This document shows, piece after piece, positions 48,558 to 59,118 of a DNA stretch of 64,000 nucleotides (within the stretch, counting starts at the first letter, position 1; every line of letters begins with the position of its first letter). Both the position numbers and the translations under genes were made by a program. The notes under the pieces are model-generated. The model was not told where the DNA came from. It did not search any database and saw nothing but the letters and a program-made list of their open reading frames with translations. Source of the stretch: Mytilus galloprovincialis (Eukaryota; Mollusca; Bivalvia; Mytilida; Mytilidae); the NCBI RefSeq assembly GCF_965363235.1, contig NC_134841.1, forward strand, positions 32,889,440 to 32,953,439. Direction: 5' to 3'.

Positions 48558-49609
48558 GGGCGTGTTGCATTTCCGCTAATTTTACTACGTTTCCGCATAT
48601 TTAAAGTATACGTTTCCGCAATTTGTATTTATTACTTTTCCGGAAATTTACCTGGTAAATTATAAATATTCGAATATGATCATATTAGATAAATATTTTA
48701 GTTTATTATTTTAATAAAGAAAAGGTTCTGATCTTATATCTTCAATATATATTAGATACATGTATAACTAGTTGACTCTGGTAAGGATTTTGGTAAATGG
48801 CTAACACATTTCTTTGGTTTGGCTTACTTGCCAACTGACATGATTAAAGCATCCTTACCACATCGTCCTATATCTATTTGTTGAATTAATAGCCGATTCT
48901 CCATCTGACGATAAATGCATGAAGTTTGCCGATTATATATTGGAATTTTATATAGATAGCAATTCGAGATTTCCACCAACCATTTGGGCATCACCTCCTG
49001 ACCCCGACCAAAAGAGAACAACGAATGGTGCCGAGTATTTTCATGCCCACCTGAACGAGCAGAGTGACGCTAGCCATCCTAACATTTTTGTCTGCGTCGA
49101 TGTGTAATTGAAACTGCAAACAACATCTTACATAAAGATGAGAATTCTAACTGTAAAAGCAACCGTTCGGAAATATGAAAAGAAGAAGATGAACTTCCCT
49201 CTTGAAAAAAATACAAAACTTGTAAACGGTGAATGAACTACTGTGGACTTTGTACGACGTGTTGGCTACAAATATTCTGCAAGAACTGACTTATGAATTC
49301 ATATCAAGATATATCGGATTATTGCTAACTTTTGAACATACGTTTTCGTCCATTTTAATGATGAATTTTACTTGCATGTTTTGATGACCTTTAACTTCAT
49401 AAATATTTATTTTTTTATTATGGCTTTGCTTTCGATCAACAGGTATTTCTTAATTATTTGCGGAAAAGCAATAATTATTTTTTTGCGGAATAGTTACTTT
49501 TTTTCCGGAAAAGTAAGATATTTATTTGCGGAAACGTAGACTTTTTTTCCGGAAACGTCATCTTTTTTTCCCGGAAAAGTAATGCCAATTTGCGGAAACG
49601 TAAAACGCC
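48558..49609 (+). mobile_element. Mutator-like (MULE) transposon remnant
   Basis: Ends: GGGCGTGTTGCATTTCCGC at the left; the right end on the other strand reads GGCGTTTTACGTTTCCGC. Flanking direct repeats GTCTTATGT (48549-48557) and GTCTTGTGT (49610-49618) form a 9-bp target duplication with one mismatch, typical of MULEs. Subterminal TTTCCGC/TTTCCGG motifs occur several times at the left and more often at the right, likely transposase-binding sites. Inside, about 48790-49295 encodes the C-terminal part of a MULE-type transposase: WLTHFFGLAYLP, FADYILEFYID, TTNGAEYFHAHLNE, SHPNIFVCVDV, and, in another frame, VRRVGYKYSARTDL. At 1.05 kb it lacks most of the catalytic region, so it is a decayed deletion derivative. 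Confidence 0.85.
48790..49295 (+). pseudogene. MULE transposase C-terminal fragment
   Basis: The reading is split over at least two frames with internal stops. The longest clean stretch (about 48919-49107) includes SRFPPTIWASPPDPDQK, TTNGAEYFHAHLNE and SHPNIFVCVDV. A following segment in a shifted frame has KATVRKYEKKKMNFPLE and VRRVGYKYSARTDL near the usual protein end. The DDE catalytic domain is absent. It is not expressed as an intact enzyme. Confidence 0.75.
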
Positions 49610-49680
49610 GTCTTGTGTAGACGAAACGCGCGTCTAGCGTATTAAATTATAATCCTGGTACCTTTGATAACTATATCTCC
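49610..49680 (+). repeat. Family F repeat, right of insertion
   Basis: GTGTAGACGAAACGCGCGTC, AGCGTATTAAATTATAATCC and TGGTACCTTTGATAACTAT continue the unit broken at 48557. Confidence 0.75.
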
Positions 49681-50187
49681 TTCTGTATTTGTTCATAAAC
49701 AAGAATTTCAACACATGTAATTAGCTTTACATGCATTTCTTTCGAGAAAAGATGCTTGATGATGTTCTTAAAAGTTATTTTTACTTAGTCTTCTTTAGTT
49801 CACTGGTGAGAGGAATTAGTTTGTCAACAGCAGATAGAGCACGTGTTCAAACCAAACAGCCAGAGAGAAAAAACATTTCAAAAATTAAATATAAGTTAAC
49901 TTTTCTTTAAATTCAAAATTCGAGAAGACAACTGAATTTATGGAAAAGTTAAATAAATAATATATGTTTTTAAGATATCAATCAATTATAGTGTTTACTA
50001 AGATTGGTAACTACTGGAAATTAATCCGAGGTTAATCGAACAAATTGTTTGATGATGACACGATGCAGTTGTATTTGAGTCAAAATTTTATTTCACACAA
50101 TTGGGATAAAAAACATTCACTGGAAATAAACTGACTAAAAAACATTGTCTTTTTACATTGTATGTATTTATTTACTCATTTATCTAG
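49681..50187. other. Upstream region or 5-prime intron of the MSP130-like gene
   Basis: An acceptor-like TTATTTACTCATTTATCTAG ends at 50187, two bases before the chosen start codon. An untranslated first exon may therefore lie upstream. I cannot place it; one donor-like CTG/GTGAGA occurs near 49805. No gene is seen. Confidence 0.35.
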
Positions 50188-50189
50188 GA

Positions 50190-53100
50190 ATGCCCACCAC
50201 AAAATCCGTCGTCGGTACTATTGTACTATTATGTTGCTGCAGTGGGGCGTTTGCAGGATTTTATTTGAAGTCTTTATCCTATACAAAACTGCCAGCAACC
50301 ATATCTCCAACGAAAACCTTCAAAATGTTTGCTGGTACGGCCGAGGAAGCAGCCTATGACCCAACAAATGAAATGTTGTATGTTGTTGGTAAGTTGAATA
50401 AAATTGAGCTTTGAAATGGGGAATGTGTCAAAGAGACAACCCGAATAAAGACCAGAAAACAGCAGAAGGTCACCAATGTTTTTTTTTAAACTTCTTCCAT
50501 GTATAGTTTTATACTAGTATACGGAACTGTGGATAAGAACTAAAAAAAACTCTTCTGTGAATAAATAAAAAACTAATCAATATAATAGATAATTGAATTG
50601 TATTTTGTGGAAAACAAGAAACAACATAAAGTTAATAATAGTTCGGCTAGTTGAGGAATAATATGCCTGTATACCAAATTATATAAAATAAGTTATATTG
50701 GTTCAAATAATTTTACTTTTAACAGGTGAAGATTCTGGTCTCATGCACGTAATTGACGTATCAGATCCCGAAATGCCTCGAGTAGCAGCAACCCACACTT
50801 TCTCCAAGAGTGGTGACGGTAAACCCCGAGATGTTGCTGTTTGTGGAACAGAAGTTGCTGTCGTTTTGTCTTCACCTATAAAGGATGTGTATGAGGGACA
50901 TGTTTACTTCTTTCATGCACTAAGCAGAGCAGAATCACAACTTCAATATGACGGGAAACTTCCTGGTATATATACACACTTTGATATACACACACTTTGA
51001 TATACACACACTATGATAAACACACACTTTGATATACACACACTTTGATATACACACACTTTGATATACACACACTTTGATATACACACTTTAATATTCA
51101 CTCGCTTTGATATACACATAGTTTGATATATATATATATATATATACACTTTGAAATACACACGCTTTGATATACAACCACTTTGACACTTTGATATACA
51201 TGCGCTTTTATATATACACACTTTGTTATACACACATGGATATACAGACACTTTGATATACAAACATTTGATATACACACACTTTGATATACACACACTT
51301 TGATAAACATAAACTTTGATATACACACGCTTTTACATATAATCATTGATATACACAAACATTGATATATACACATTTTGATATACACGCGCTTTTATAT
51401 ATACACACCTTGATACACTTTGATATATATACACATTGATATACACGCACTTTGATATACACGCGCTTTTATATATATATATACACACTTTGATATACAC
51501 ACACTTTGATACACACGCACTTTGATATATATGCACTTTAATATACACACATTTTGATATTAACGCACTTTGATATAAAAGCTTTTTGATATACACACAC
51601 TTTGATTTACACACATTTTGATATACACGCACTTTGATATATATGCACTTTAATATACAAACATTTTGATATACACACACTTTGATATACACACACTTTG
51701 ATAAAACTTTTCAGTATAGTCTTTATAAAAATCGTCTTCTTTCAGTTTGTCATAATTTCCTTTGACGTTAAGATTCTATTTTATTTAGGCTGAGAGATTT
51801 CATTCGTTGATAGAATGATTGCATTCTATCTGTAGCTGTTAATAAGGTTTCAGATTTTTTATTTAGTTCTCAAGTATGAAACCCAATTTAATAATCGAAA
51901 AAACTGCTTTGCAACATCAACTCTTCTTTTTTATTTAGTTCTCAAGTATGAAACCCGATTTAATAATCGAAAAAACTGCTTTGCAACATCAACTAATTCT
52001 TTTTCTTTTGGTTACAAGTATATAAATTTGCATGTTTTTTATTTCTAATGATAATCTAATAAAAAAAAATGACAATTGACTGCATTTAAACTATTAGGTA
52101 AACGAAACAAAACAGAATAAAACGGAAATCAAAAAACAAAACAAAACAAAAACGTTTTATTTTTGACAGTTGAGAAAATGTGTATTTTCAGTGGGTCCTC
52201 ATCCAGACATGATAACCTTCAACCCAGCATGCACACAAATCCTCGTGGCCAATGAAGGACAAGTTGGTAAGGATATAGCCAATCAATTCTCAGACCCACC
52301 CGGAACAGTCACTATAATACAGAGAGAGAGATATGGAAACCCATCAGAACAAACAGTTGATTTTTCAAAAGGAGAAGGACAGTAAGAATATTTTTTTTTT
52401 ATTATTACATACATTGGTAAAGGGTCGGTATTTTTTTTATATACACTATCCTACTGGGCACACCCTAAATCTACCGTTCCTGAATTTTTTATTTTTTTTT
52501 TCTATCTCATGCCAGTGACCCAAAATCTTGTGATATTTTACCATTGAAGTACAATGTAATGGATTATCCAATCGGAAATCCACTGGTGAATCTGCTCCTC
52601 TCCTTCTCCTTATATGAAGGTACGGAATCGGTCGAGTTGTGAATTATCTAAATTATTATACCTCAGTATGTTTTGTCTATATAAAAAAATAATGAAATAG
52701 TTGTGCTATTTCATTCCCAGACTACTTGCCAGGCAATAGTTTCAAAGACTATTACCCCGGTTAATAGTTTCATCATCATCTTTTCCGTATTTTTTCGTGC
52801 TTATTTTTCATTGGACAATAATGATGCCATTGTCTATTTTGAACGCCAAACTCTAATATTGTAAACGGTATAATCTGTTTGTGTCGATTTTAATTTCACT
52901 TACAAGAAGCAATTACAAAAGAGAGAAAATCTTCGCGCGCATTATTAAAAGATCTAAAATATAGTACATTATTCATAATATGTCATCGTATTCTAAAAGT
53001 GAATTTGCGTTTGGTGTATTTTAGCTTAAATTTAATATATATACACGGAAAATTTAACACAAGTATTTCTAGTCTTGATTACAATTTATGAAATATTTAC

Positions 53101-56100
53101 AAATCCAAGAAGAACTATAAAAAAAACCGTATAGTTCATCTTGTGCATGTCAGGTTATGTGACATTTTTTCTTTTCTTTCGGATGATATATTTACACTTT
53201 AAGAAAATTAGTTACTTTGGTATATAAAAACCCTTAATGACTGTGTGTTGTTCAGTATAATAAAACACCTAATGACTGGTTGTGCGGGTAATAGCAAGTG
53301 TGTTGTCCCTTCGCATACCAACTATTGCTCTCGGCTTTGCCTCGAGCAATAGTTGGTATCTTAGGGACAACACACTCGCTATTACCCTCAAACCCAGTCA
53401 ATAGGTGTATAATATTCTTATAATTCAAGTGTGATCAGCCATCGAGATAAATTCGATCTTAAAGTTAAATATATGTTTAGGTTGTTGCTAACGTTTAGCT
53501 ATTTACGTTTTTAAAGCATTGCATATAAGATATGATTAATGTTGTTTTAGATATAATCTGCGAAGACCTTCATATTATATACCACCTAATATATGGCCAA
53601 GTACTCCACCAACGTTTACTCAGGATGCAGAGCCTGAATATATCGTTGTTTCTCCTGATGGAAAATTAGCTTATATCATCCTTCAGGTACTAATAGTATA
53701 CGGTACTCATAGCTTATATGACACCAAGCACTTATATATTATTGATTTCAGTATTGACCTATGTGTATCACATAAAAAAACATCACAAATGACGTCATTA
53801 GATATACAGAATGAAACAACATACACAACGGTTTCGTTAATACCAATAAAAAAAAATCGGTACTAAGCCTACATGTATTTTCAGATTGTTGTTAAAAATG
53901 GAGGACAGTGAGTTGGTCGATGGGACTTCAGTTCATAAAATGATATGGACAATTGTCAATCAATTGTCAAGTTTGCTAAAAATAATCAAAAATGATACCT
54001 ATATATAGTGTCACAGAAAAAAGCATTTTATCAGAACATAAAAGTAGGTGATACAGGGCCAGATATTTTACCCTGTATCGAAGGGAAAAACACAATGAGT
54101 CCAAACATCTGATTTTTTTTTTAAACCTGACATTACTATATCGTTAAAAGTAAACAGAAGTCTTGTGTCTTTACAGAAAAATAATGCCATAGCAACACTC
54201 GACCTTAAAACATTTGAAATGAAATCTATAACCTCAATACCTAGAAAAGAATGGAGGGACGACGGAATGGACCCTAGTGATAGAGATGGAGGTAAGAGGT
54301 GTTAAATAGGGCTGTTTTCTGTCCCTGTAAGAGGCTTTGGTCAGGTTGTTGTCTTATTGACACATTCCCCATTTCCATTTTCAATATCAGTTTATAAGGG
54401 AAATGATCGTTCTAATCCGTAATGTTTTAAGTGTAGATAAAAAATATATGGTATGATTGCCAATGAGACCACTCTCCACAAGAGACCAAATATCATAAGA
54501 ATTGGCCTTTTCTGGTGGAAGAAGACTGTTTTGATGTATAATACACATAATAAAAATAAAACTCCTTGGAACTGGTAGAATTGAGCAAATGTTTTTAAAT
54601 AGATATACTGGTTTAATTGTGTTGCGTGAGTTGACGTCGGATTTCAAAATCACCTTAGTCTTAACCTGGGCACCCTTTTGGCTAAACCAGAAACTGGTGA
54701 AATGAATTATCCAAGCCAATGTAAAGTCATCACTTTACGTACTATCTTTACACAATACATATTTTCAAGACAAGAAGAAGTATCTTTTGAAAATGCATGA
54801 ACAGAGGACTCAGAACAGTCCATTATAAACTTAACACTTGAGGGTGTTGCAACTCAGAACAGTCCATTATAAACTTAACACTTGAGGGTGTTGCAACTCA
54901 GAACAGTCCATTATAAACTTAACACTTGAGGGTGTTGCAACGTATGACCTGATATTCATTAAACGGATTAAATTTTTGCAAGGAAATCTTATTCTTATTT
55001 GAAACATTTTGATGTGAAAAAAATATGCATTCAGACTTTTTTAAAAACATTATTCTTATTATATTACCAGGACCTGCTAGAAATAAGTTAATGGGTTTTT
55101 TTTCTTCAAAAATTGATATTCTGGTATGATTGAGTTGCGGGAGCTGACGTCGCATTAAAAAAATATTTCGTTTTAACGCGTGGACATCCCAGAAGATTAA
55201 AAAAAAACAAAAACAATTGAAAATGAATATATGCAAGTAAAGAATTATGAAAAAATTCTACATTTCAGGTGCACATTTAAGCAAGTTTCCATTATACAGT
55301 ATTAAGCAACCAGACAATACAAAGATACTAACAGTAGGAAAGACAAACTATTTAATAACTGCTGATGAAGGTCATTATGTTACATACACAAGGGCAACTC
55401 ATGGTTTTGATTGGAGTGACCACCAGAGAGCGGATGTTTTAACCAGAGGTATAAGTTTAGATAAAATTTTGATAGCCCAATGAGAACATATTCTTCAATC
55501 ATACACAAAATCTCGTTTGACATTCGTGTTTTATTCATGCATAACAATTCTGAAGTAAATTTTAGATAATTGTGTTCACACGTAATGAATAGTTCATGCA
55601 ATAGAAACTAGCATATCCTTTTATAGGTAGCTATTCGGTGTGAGTCAAGGCTTCATGTTGAAGGACGTACTTTGACTTATGTAATGATTTACTTGTACAA
55701 ATTGTGACTTGGAGGGAGAGTTATCTCATTGGCGTCCATACCACGTCTTTCATGAAGAATTCTACGCAACATTGCCGTCTATGGGATTATTGGGACGATA
55801 GAGTACTGCAAATTTCATGAAAAAATTATTATAGTATATTTTATCTTTTGTTGGTAGGTAAAAAGTTTGACGAAAACGCAATAAACAATCAGACTTTCAT
55901 CGCTCAACTCACAGCTGATTCTAAAGCAGGTAATGTTAACTTATCCTAGCATTTATTATTTAGCAAAAATATTCAGTTCGACTTGGAACTGAAAAACCGT
56001 AAATTTGATATTTTTTAAACCATCTTTTGATTTTGATTTTGTCAGTTTTATAGTAGAGTTCATCTTTTTGAGTTGGCCTTTGTGTTCTGTATTTTAGTAT

Positions 56101-57839
56101 TAGCTTTATATTAGTATTCTTGCACACATCGTAATCCTTCTGTGTGTGTGTCATTGTGATTAGATGATCCGATTCATATTAGTTTTTTCTGGTCAATTTT
56201 TTTCTTGAGATTCTTAGATAAAGTTTCGACAGAACCACCCTACAAAATGTATTCACTCAAGATTACTTTTAATTTTAGCTATCGAGAGTGCATAAATATT
56301 TTCTGAAATAATTTACAGCAGGTAAAAGTAAAATACCAAGTACAGTGCTCCGAAAAGATATGGCGTGAAATTACAGGAGACAAAATTAATCGACAAGTAG
56401 TGTATCAAACTGGTCAGAAACGGTTAAAAAGCGCACAAATTCAAATATAAGTAAACTTTCTTTCTTTTAGGTAGATTACAAGTCAGTCAAACGGAGGGAT
56501 ATAATCCATTTACACAGAAACTTTCAAGAGCTTCACATTTCGGTGGCCGTGGATTTTCAATATGGAATGCAAATTCATTTTCACTGATTTATGACTCCAA
56601 AGATGAAATTGAGAGAAAGACAGATCTGTTATTCCCTGATGTGTTTAATAGTGATTGTTTACCAAATACAATGACATACCAATCTCCTGCTAACTTGAAA
56701 GACACAACCTCGGACGATATGGTAAGATATTATACGTGACATTTATCTGGGAAAAGTACCCGTATGACAAAAGAGAGGATAAGTTGTTTGACGGAAAACT
56801 GCTGTAAATAGTATCTTTTTTTCGATTATCAATTCTTATCTTTTTCAATTTACCTTTCAAATAGCGAAAAGTAGCATAAAAGAGAATGTTTCAATACTTC
56901 TTTTTAAATGGAGTGAATTCAGTCTTTTTCTATAGAAAGAAAAAACTATGCCATGGGTGAAATACACCCTTTCTCAATTGCAGGGACCAAAGTTAAATGC
57001 TTTAGATGTGGCAACAGACAATGAAGATACTTTCTTATTGACCGGAAGTGAGACAAGTGGTGTTCTGTTCCTGTATTCAATCAATACTACTTCCGGCTAC
57101 CCTATACCTAAGTTTGAGAGTGCCCACAGAGCTGGTCTGACTGACTATGTTTGGTCTGAACTTTACGAAATGAATGAGGCTGGTGATGCTCAAATGTCAG
57201 CAATTGGGTAATGTATAATTGTCTAGTATCTAGTATATCATACGTTCGCTGGCGTATTGTTTGCCATCTTGAATCTGATTATATAGATTTACCAAATCGA
57301 GAGCGAAATATATAAGTATTTACATTGTGTCTGTTTGATTGACTTAAAATATACATGCATTCAATTATTTGGACTTTTCATATTTAAATATGGTTACATT
57401 AGAATCGTTTTATTAAGTATGCAAAAATGGTGGATGAAAACATCTAAATATACATTTTTTATTGAAATTTTGGAATAGTGACTTAAATATTAATGCATGG
57501 GTTTATACTTACTCCCGCTATATTTCAGTTATTCGTTAATTCATGATGATATAAGCATTTCAATTTTAGTGTGAAATTCCTAGATGTCACAAAAGAAAAA
57601 AAAAATAGAATTGCACATTTTATTTGCCAAAGCAAACAAATGAGTTTTCCAATTATTCTTTTTTCATAAAAAAAAGTTACTTTTTAATGACAATACTTAC
57701 ACAGAATTTTAAATTGATTTTTTTTTTCTTTTTCAGCATCATCAAATCGAGTGAACACCGAGCCAATAAGACAATGGCATACGTCATCGGTAGTGCCTCT
57801 GGTACCGTGTCTCTGTATGAAATCAAACGAACCACATAA
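50190..57839 (+). CDS. MSP130-like secreted glycoprotein, 10 exons, 569 aa
   Basis: Exons: 50190-50388, 50726-50965, 52192-52381, 53551-53686, 54177-54291, 55269-55448, 55858-55929, 56471-56721, 56984-57207, 57737-57839. All junctions are GT-AG and in phase (1710 nt). Residues 1-22 form a signal peptide (hydrophobic IVLLCCCSGAFA, cleavage after AFA). The rest is a beta-propeller-like choice-of-anchor I domain: EEAAYDPTNEMLYVVG (about 51), GLMHVIDVSDPEMPRVA (about 70), GPHPDMITFNPACTQILVAN (about 148), QDAEPEYIVVSPDGKLAYI (about 234), NYLITADEGH, HFGGRGFSIW then LIYDSKDEIE (about 399-425), and a final YVIGSASGTVSLYEI strand. In sea urchins MSP130 is a surface glycoprotein of skeleton-forming cells; mollusc homologues are linked to shell formation, probably as extracellular calcium-handling or matrix proteins. 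The tail has no hydrophobic GPI-type end, so I infer a secreted protein. Bacterial relatives led to a published proposal of ancient horizontal transfer. Confidence 0.92.
50966..51705. repeat. 16-bp minisatellite in MSP130-like intron 2
   Basis: Units of ACACACTTTGATATAC with many variants fill about 740 bp, starting directly at the exon 2 donor (GTATATATACACACTTTG). The AC/AT-rich array gives long minus-strand open frames rich in Tyr, Ile, Cys, Val, Ser and Lys (50943-51692); these are artefacts. Confidence 0.95.
51855..51996. repeat. Tandem duplication, unit 72 bp, 2 copies
   Basis: TTATTTAGTTCTCAAGTATG through GCTTTGCAACATCAACT occurs twice with one clear base difference (CCCAATTT, CCCGATTT). 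It lies in intron 2 of the MSP130-like gene. Confidence 0.9.
53254..53413. mobile_element. Hairpin MITE in MSP130-like intron 3
   Basis: AACACCTAATGACTGG at the left pairs with CCAGTCAATAGGTGT at the right. Arms of about 70 bp include AATAGCAAGTGTGTTGTCCC and TACCAACTATTGCTC and meet near GGCTTTGCC. No coding capacity. Confidence 0.85.
54330..54500. repeat. Dispersed repeat fragments in MSP130-like intron 5
   Basis: TTGTCTTATTGACACATTCC (near 54345) matches the fragment near 10500, and ATATGGTATGATTGCCAATG (near 54447) is the family B core. Confidence 0.5.
54809..54940. repeat. 44-bp tandem repeat, 3 identical copies
   Basis: CTCAGAACAGTCCATTATAA through GAGGGTGTTGCAA repeats three times with no difference, in intron 5 of the MSP130-like gene. 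Identity implies recent amplification, or very recent origin of the allele in this assembly. Confidence 0.95.
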
Positions 57840-57861
57840 ACACAAATAGTATTATGCTCTC

Positions 57862-57867
57862 AATAAA
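57862..57867 (+). promoter_or_regulatory. Polyadenylation signal AATAAA
   Basis: It begins 23 nt after the stop codon of the MSP130-like gene and suggests a very short 3-prime untranslated region. Confidence 0.65.
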
Positions 57868-58683
57868 GAATGATATATGGAACTTTTGATATGAAAACTG
57901 ATTTGTAAAATGAGTTAAGTATTAATTTCCACTATTTATCTCTGAAAGGAGATTTTGGTCAATGAGACAGAAACTCACAACACGAATTATGAAATACAGC
58001 AGAAAAAGCTATAATTTGTCCCAAGTATAAACTAGTCATCGTTCTGGTAGCATCTTGTTGATGTCCTTGTCTGTTCAGATGTCACCTACTCTGAAAGCAG
58101 ATTTAGCAGTCGAGGCTCAAGCTTTACGATTTTTTATAGTTTGTTCTAATGTTTTGTCCTATTTGCTGCATGTCTCAAGTAATAAACCTGTAGTTCATTG
58201 GATGTCGTTGGTTACTGTCTGCTTCATGCTTTATTTTATGTTGTTTGTAGCACAAATCTGTTCTTTGGTTTTTTTTTTGTAGGTTTCTTTGTAGGTTTCT
58301 TTCACATTCTTTCCTGCAAGGGTGTTTTATCTATATTGCTTATGATACAGTATAAGTTTTGTTTACAGTTGAATATAGATGTTTACATCCAAATTATTAT
58401 TATCTTATGGATAGTAATCTAAATGGCAAGCATACCAATCATTTTTGGAAGTTTATAGTCTAGCCCTTTTGTTTGAAACATTATACCTTTGGTTATATAC
58501 CACTGTTTTTCTGAGATGAAAAATAACTTGTATTTCGAGGGAATCGATGTTAAATAAATTAAGCAAATCTTCGTTCTTATCTCCGCTAAAACCCAACAAT
58601 TTTACACAACTGCCTGTAGCTGTGCTGTCGTTTGACATGTATTCGGATCGCTTCCATCAATCATTTTTGATTTATTATGTTGT
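57868..58683. other. Intergenic region with dispersed repeat
   Basis: Sequence around 58060-58270 (CTGAAAGCAGATTTAGCAGT, GTAATAAACCTGTAGTTCAT, TTGGTTACTGTCTGC) looks like a dispersed mussel repeat. Open frames on both strands here are unsupported. Confidence 0.35.
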
Positions 58684-58950
58684 TTTCATTTTGATGAACA
58701 CGACATATAAGTTGGATTGAGGCATACATACACGTACAGGGATGTTAGAAAAACATGATTACTTCTGCAGAACGATGAAGATGTCAAAATTTGAGAAAAA
58801 CACACCTGTGGTTTTCATTTTTACAAAAACGACGGATAGTTGGTTTGGGGCATACATGACATACATGCACGTATAGGGATGTTAGAAAAACATGTTTACT
58901 TCTGCAGAACGATGAAGATGTCAAAATTGAAGAAAAACACACCTGCTACC
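58684..58950. repeat. Imperfect tandem duplication, unit about 133 bp
   Basis: Two copies run from TTCATTTTGATGAACACGAC and TTCATTTTTACAAAAACGAC respectively to GAAAAACACACCTG. Both contain GGGATGTTAGAAAAACATG and ACTTCTGCAGAACGATGAAG. Confidence 0.85.
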
Positions 58951-59035
58951 AACCAATATTACATCACAATCCAACGTTTTTTAATAAGCTGTATTTAAAA
59001 TAACAGATAAATTTCATTCATATTCGGTTTCTTCT

Positions 59036-59041
59036 TTTATT
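59036..59041 (-). promoter_or_regulatory. Polyadenylation signal for minus-strand gene
   Basis: The minus strand reads AATAAA about 80 nt after the distal stop codon (59119-59121), a plausible 3-prime end for the convergent gene. Confidence 0.4.
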
Positions 59042-59118
59042 TAAGCTAGATAAACCGGTTCCGTTCAATAACTTGTCACGCGCTTATTCATAAAGTAGCT
59101 TCATTCTACTGGAGCCTG

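Noticed and set aside
50943-51692. Long minus-strand open frames of up to 127 codons over MSP130-like intron 2
   Set aside because: They only translate the 16-bp tandem array, are made of Tyr, Ile, Cys, Val, Ser and Lys repeats, and overlap each other in different frames.
52516-52619. Possible extra exon in MSP130-like intron 3, with a strong polypyrimidine acceptor and GTACGG donor
   Set aside because: Its 104 nt would shift the frame of the next exon and lose the conserved DAEPEYIVVS segment; direct joining of 52381 to 53551 keeps it.
58453-58638. Minus-strand frame starting MSNDSTATGSCVKLLGFS
   Set aside because: Composition is plausible, but I found no acceptor, no matching exon phase and no domain; it lies between two convergent genes beside repeats.
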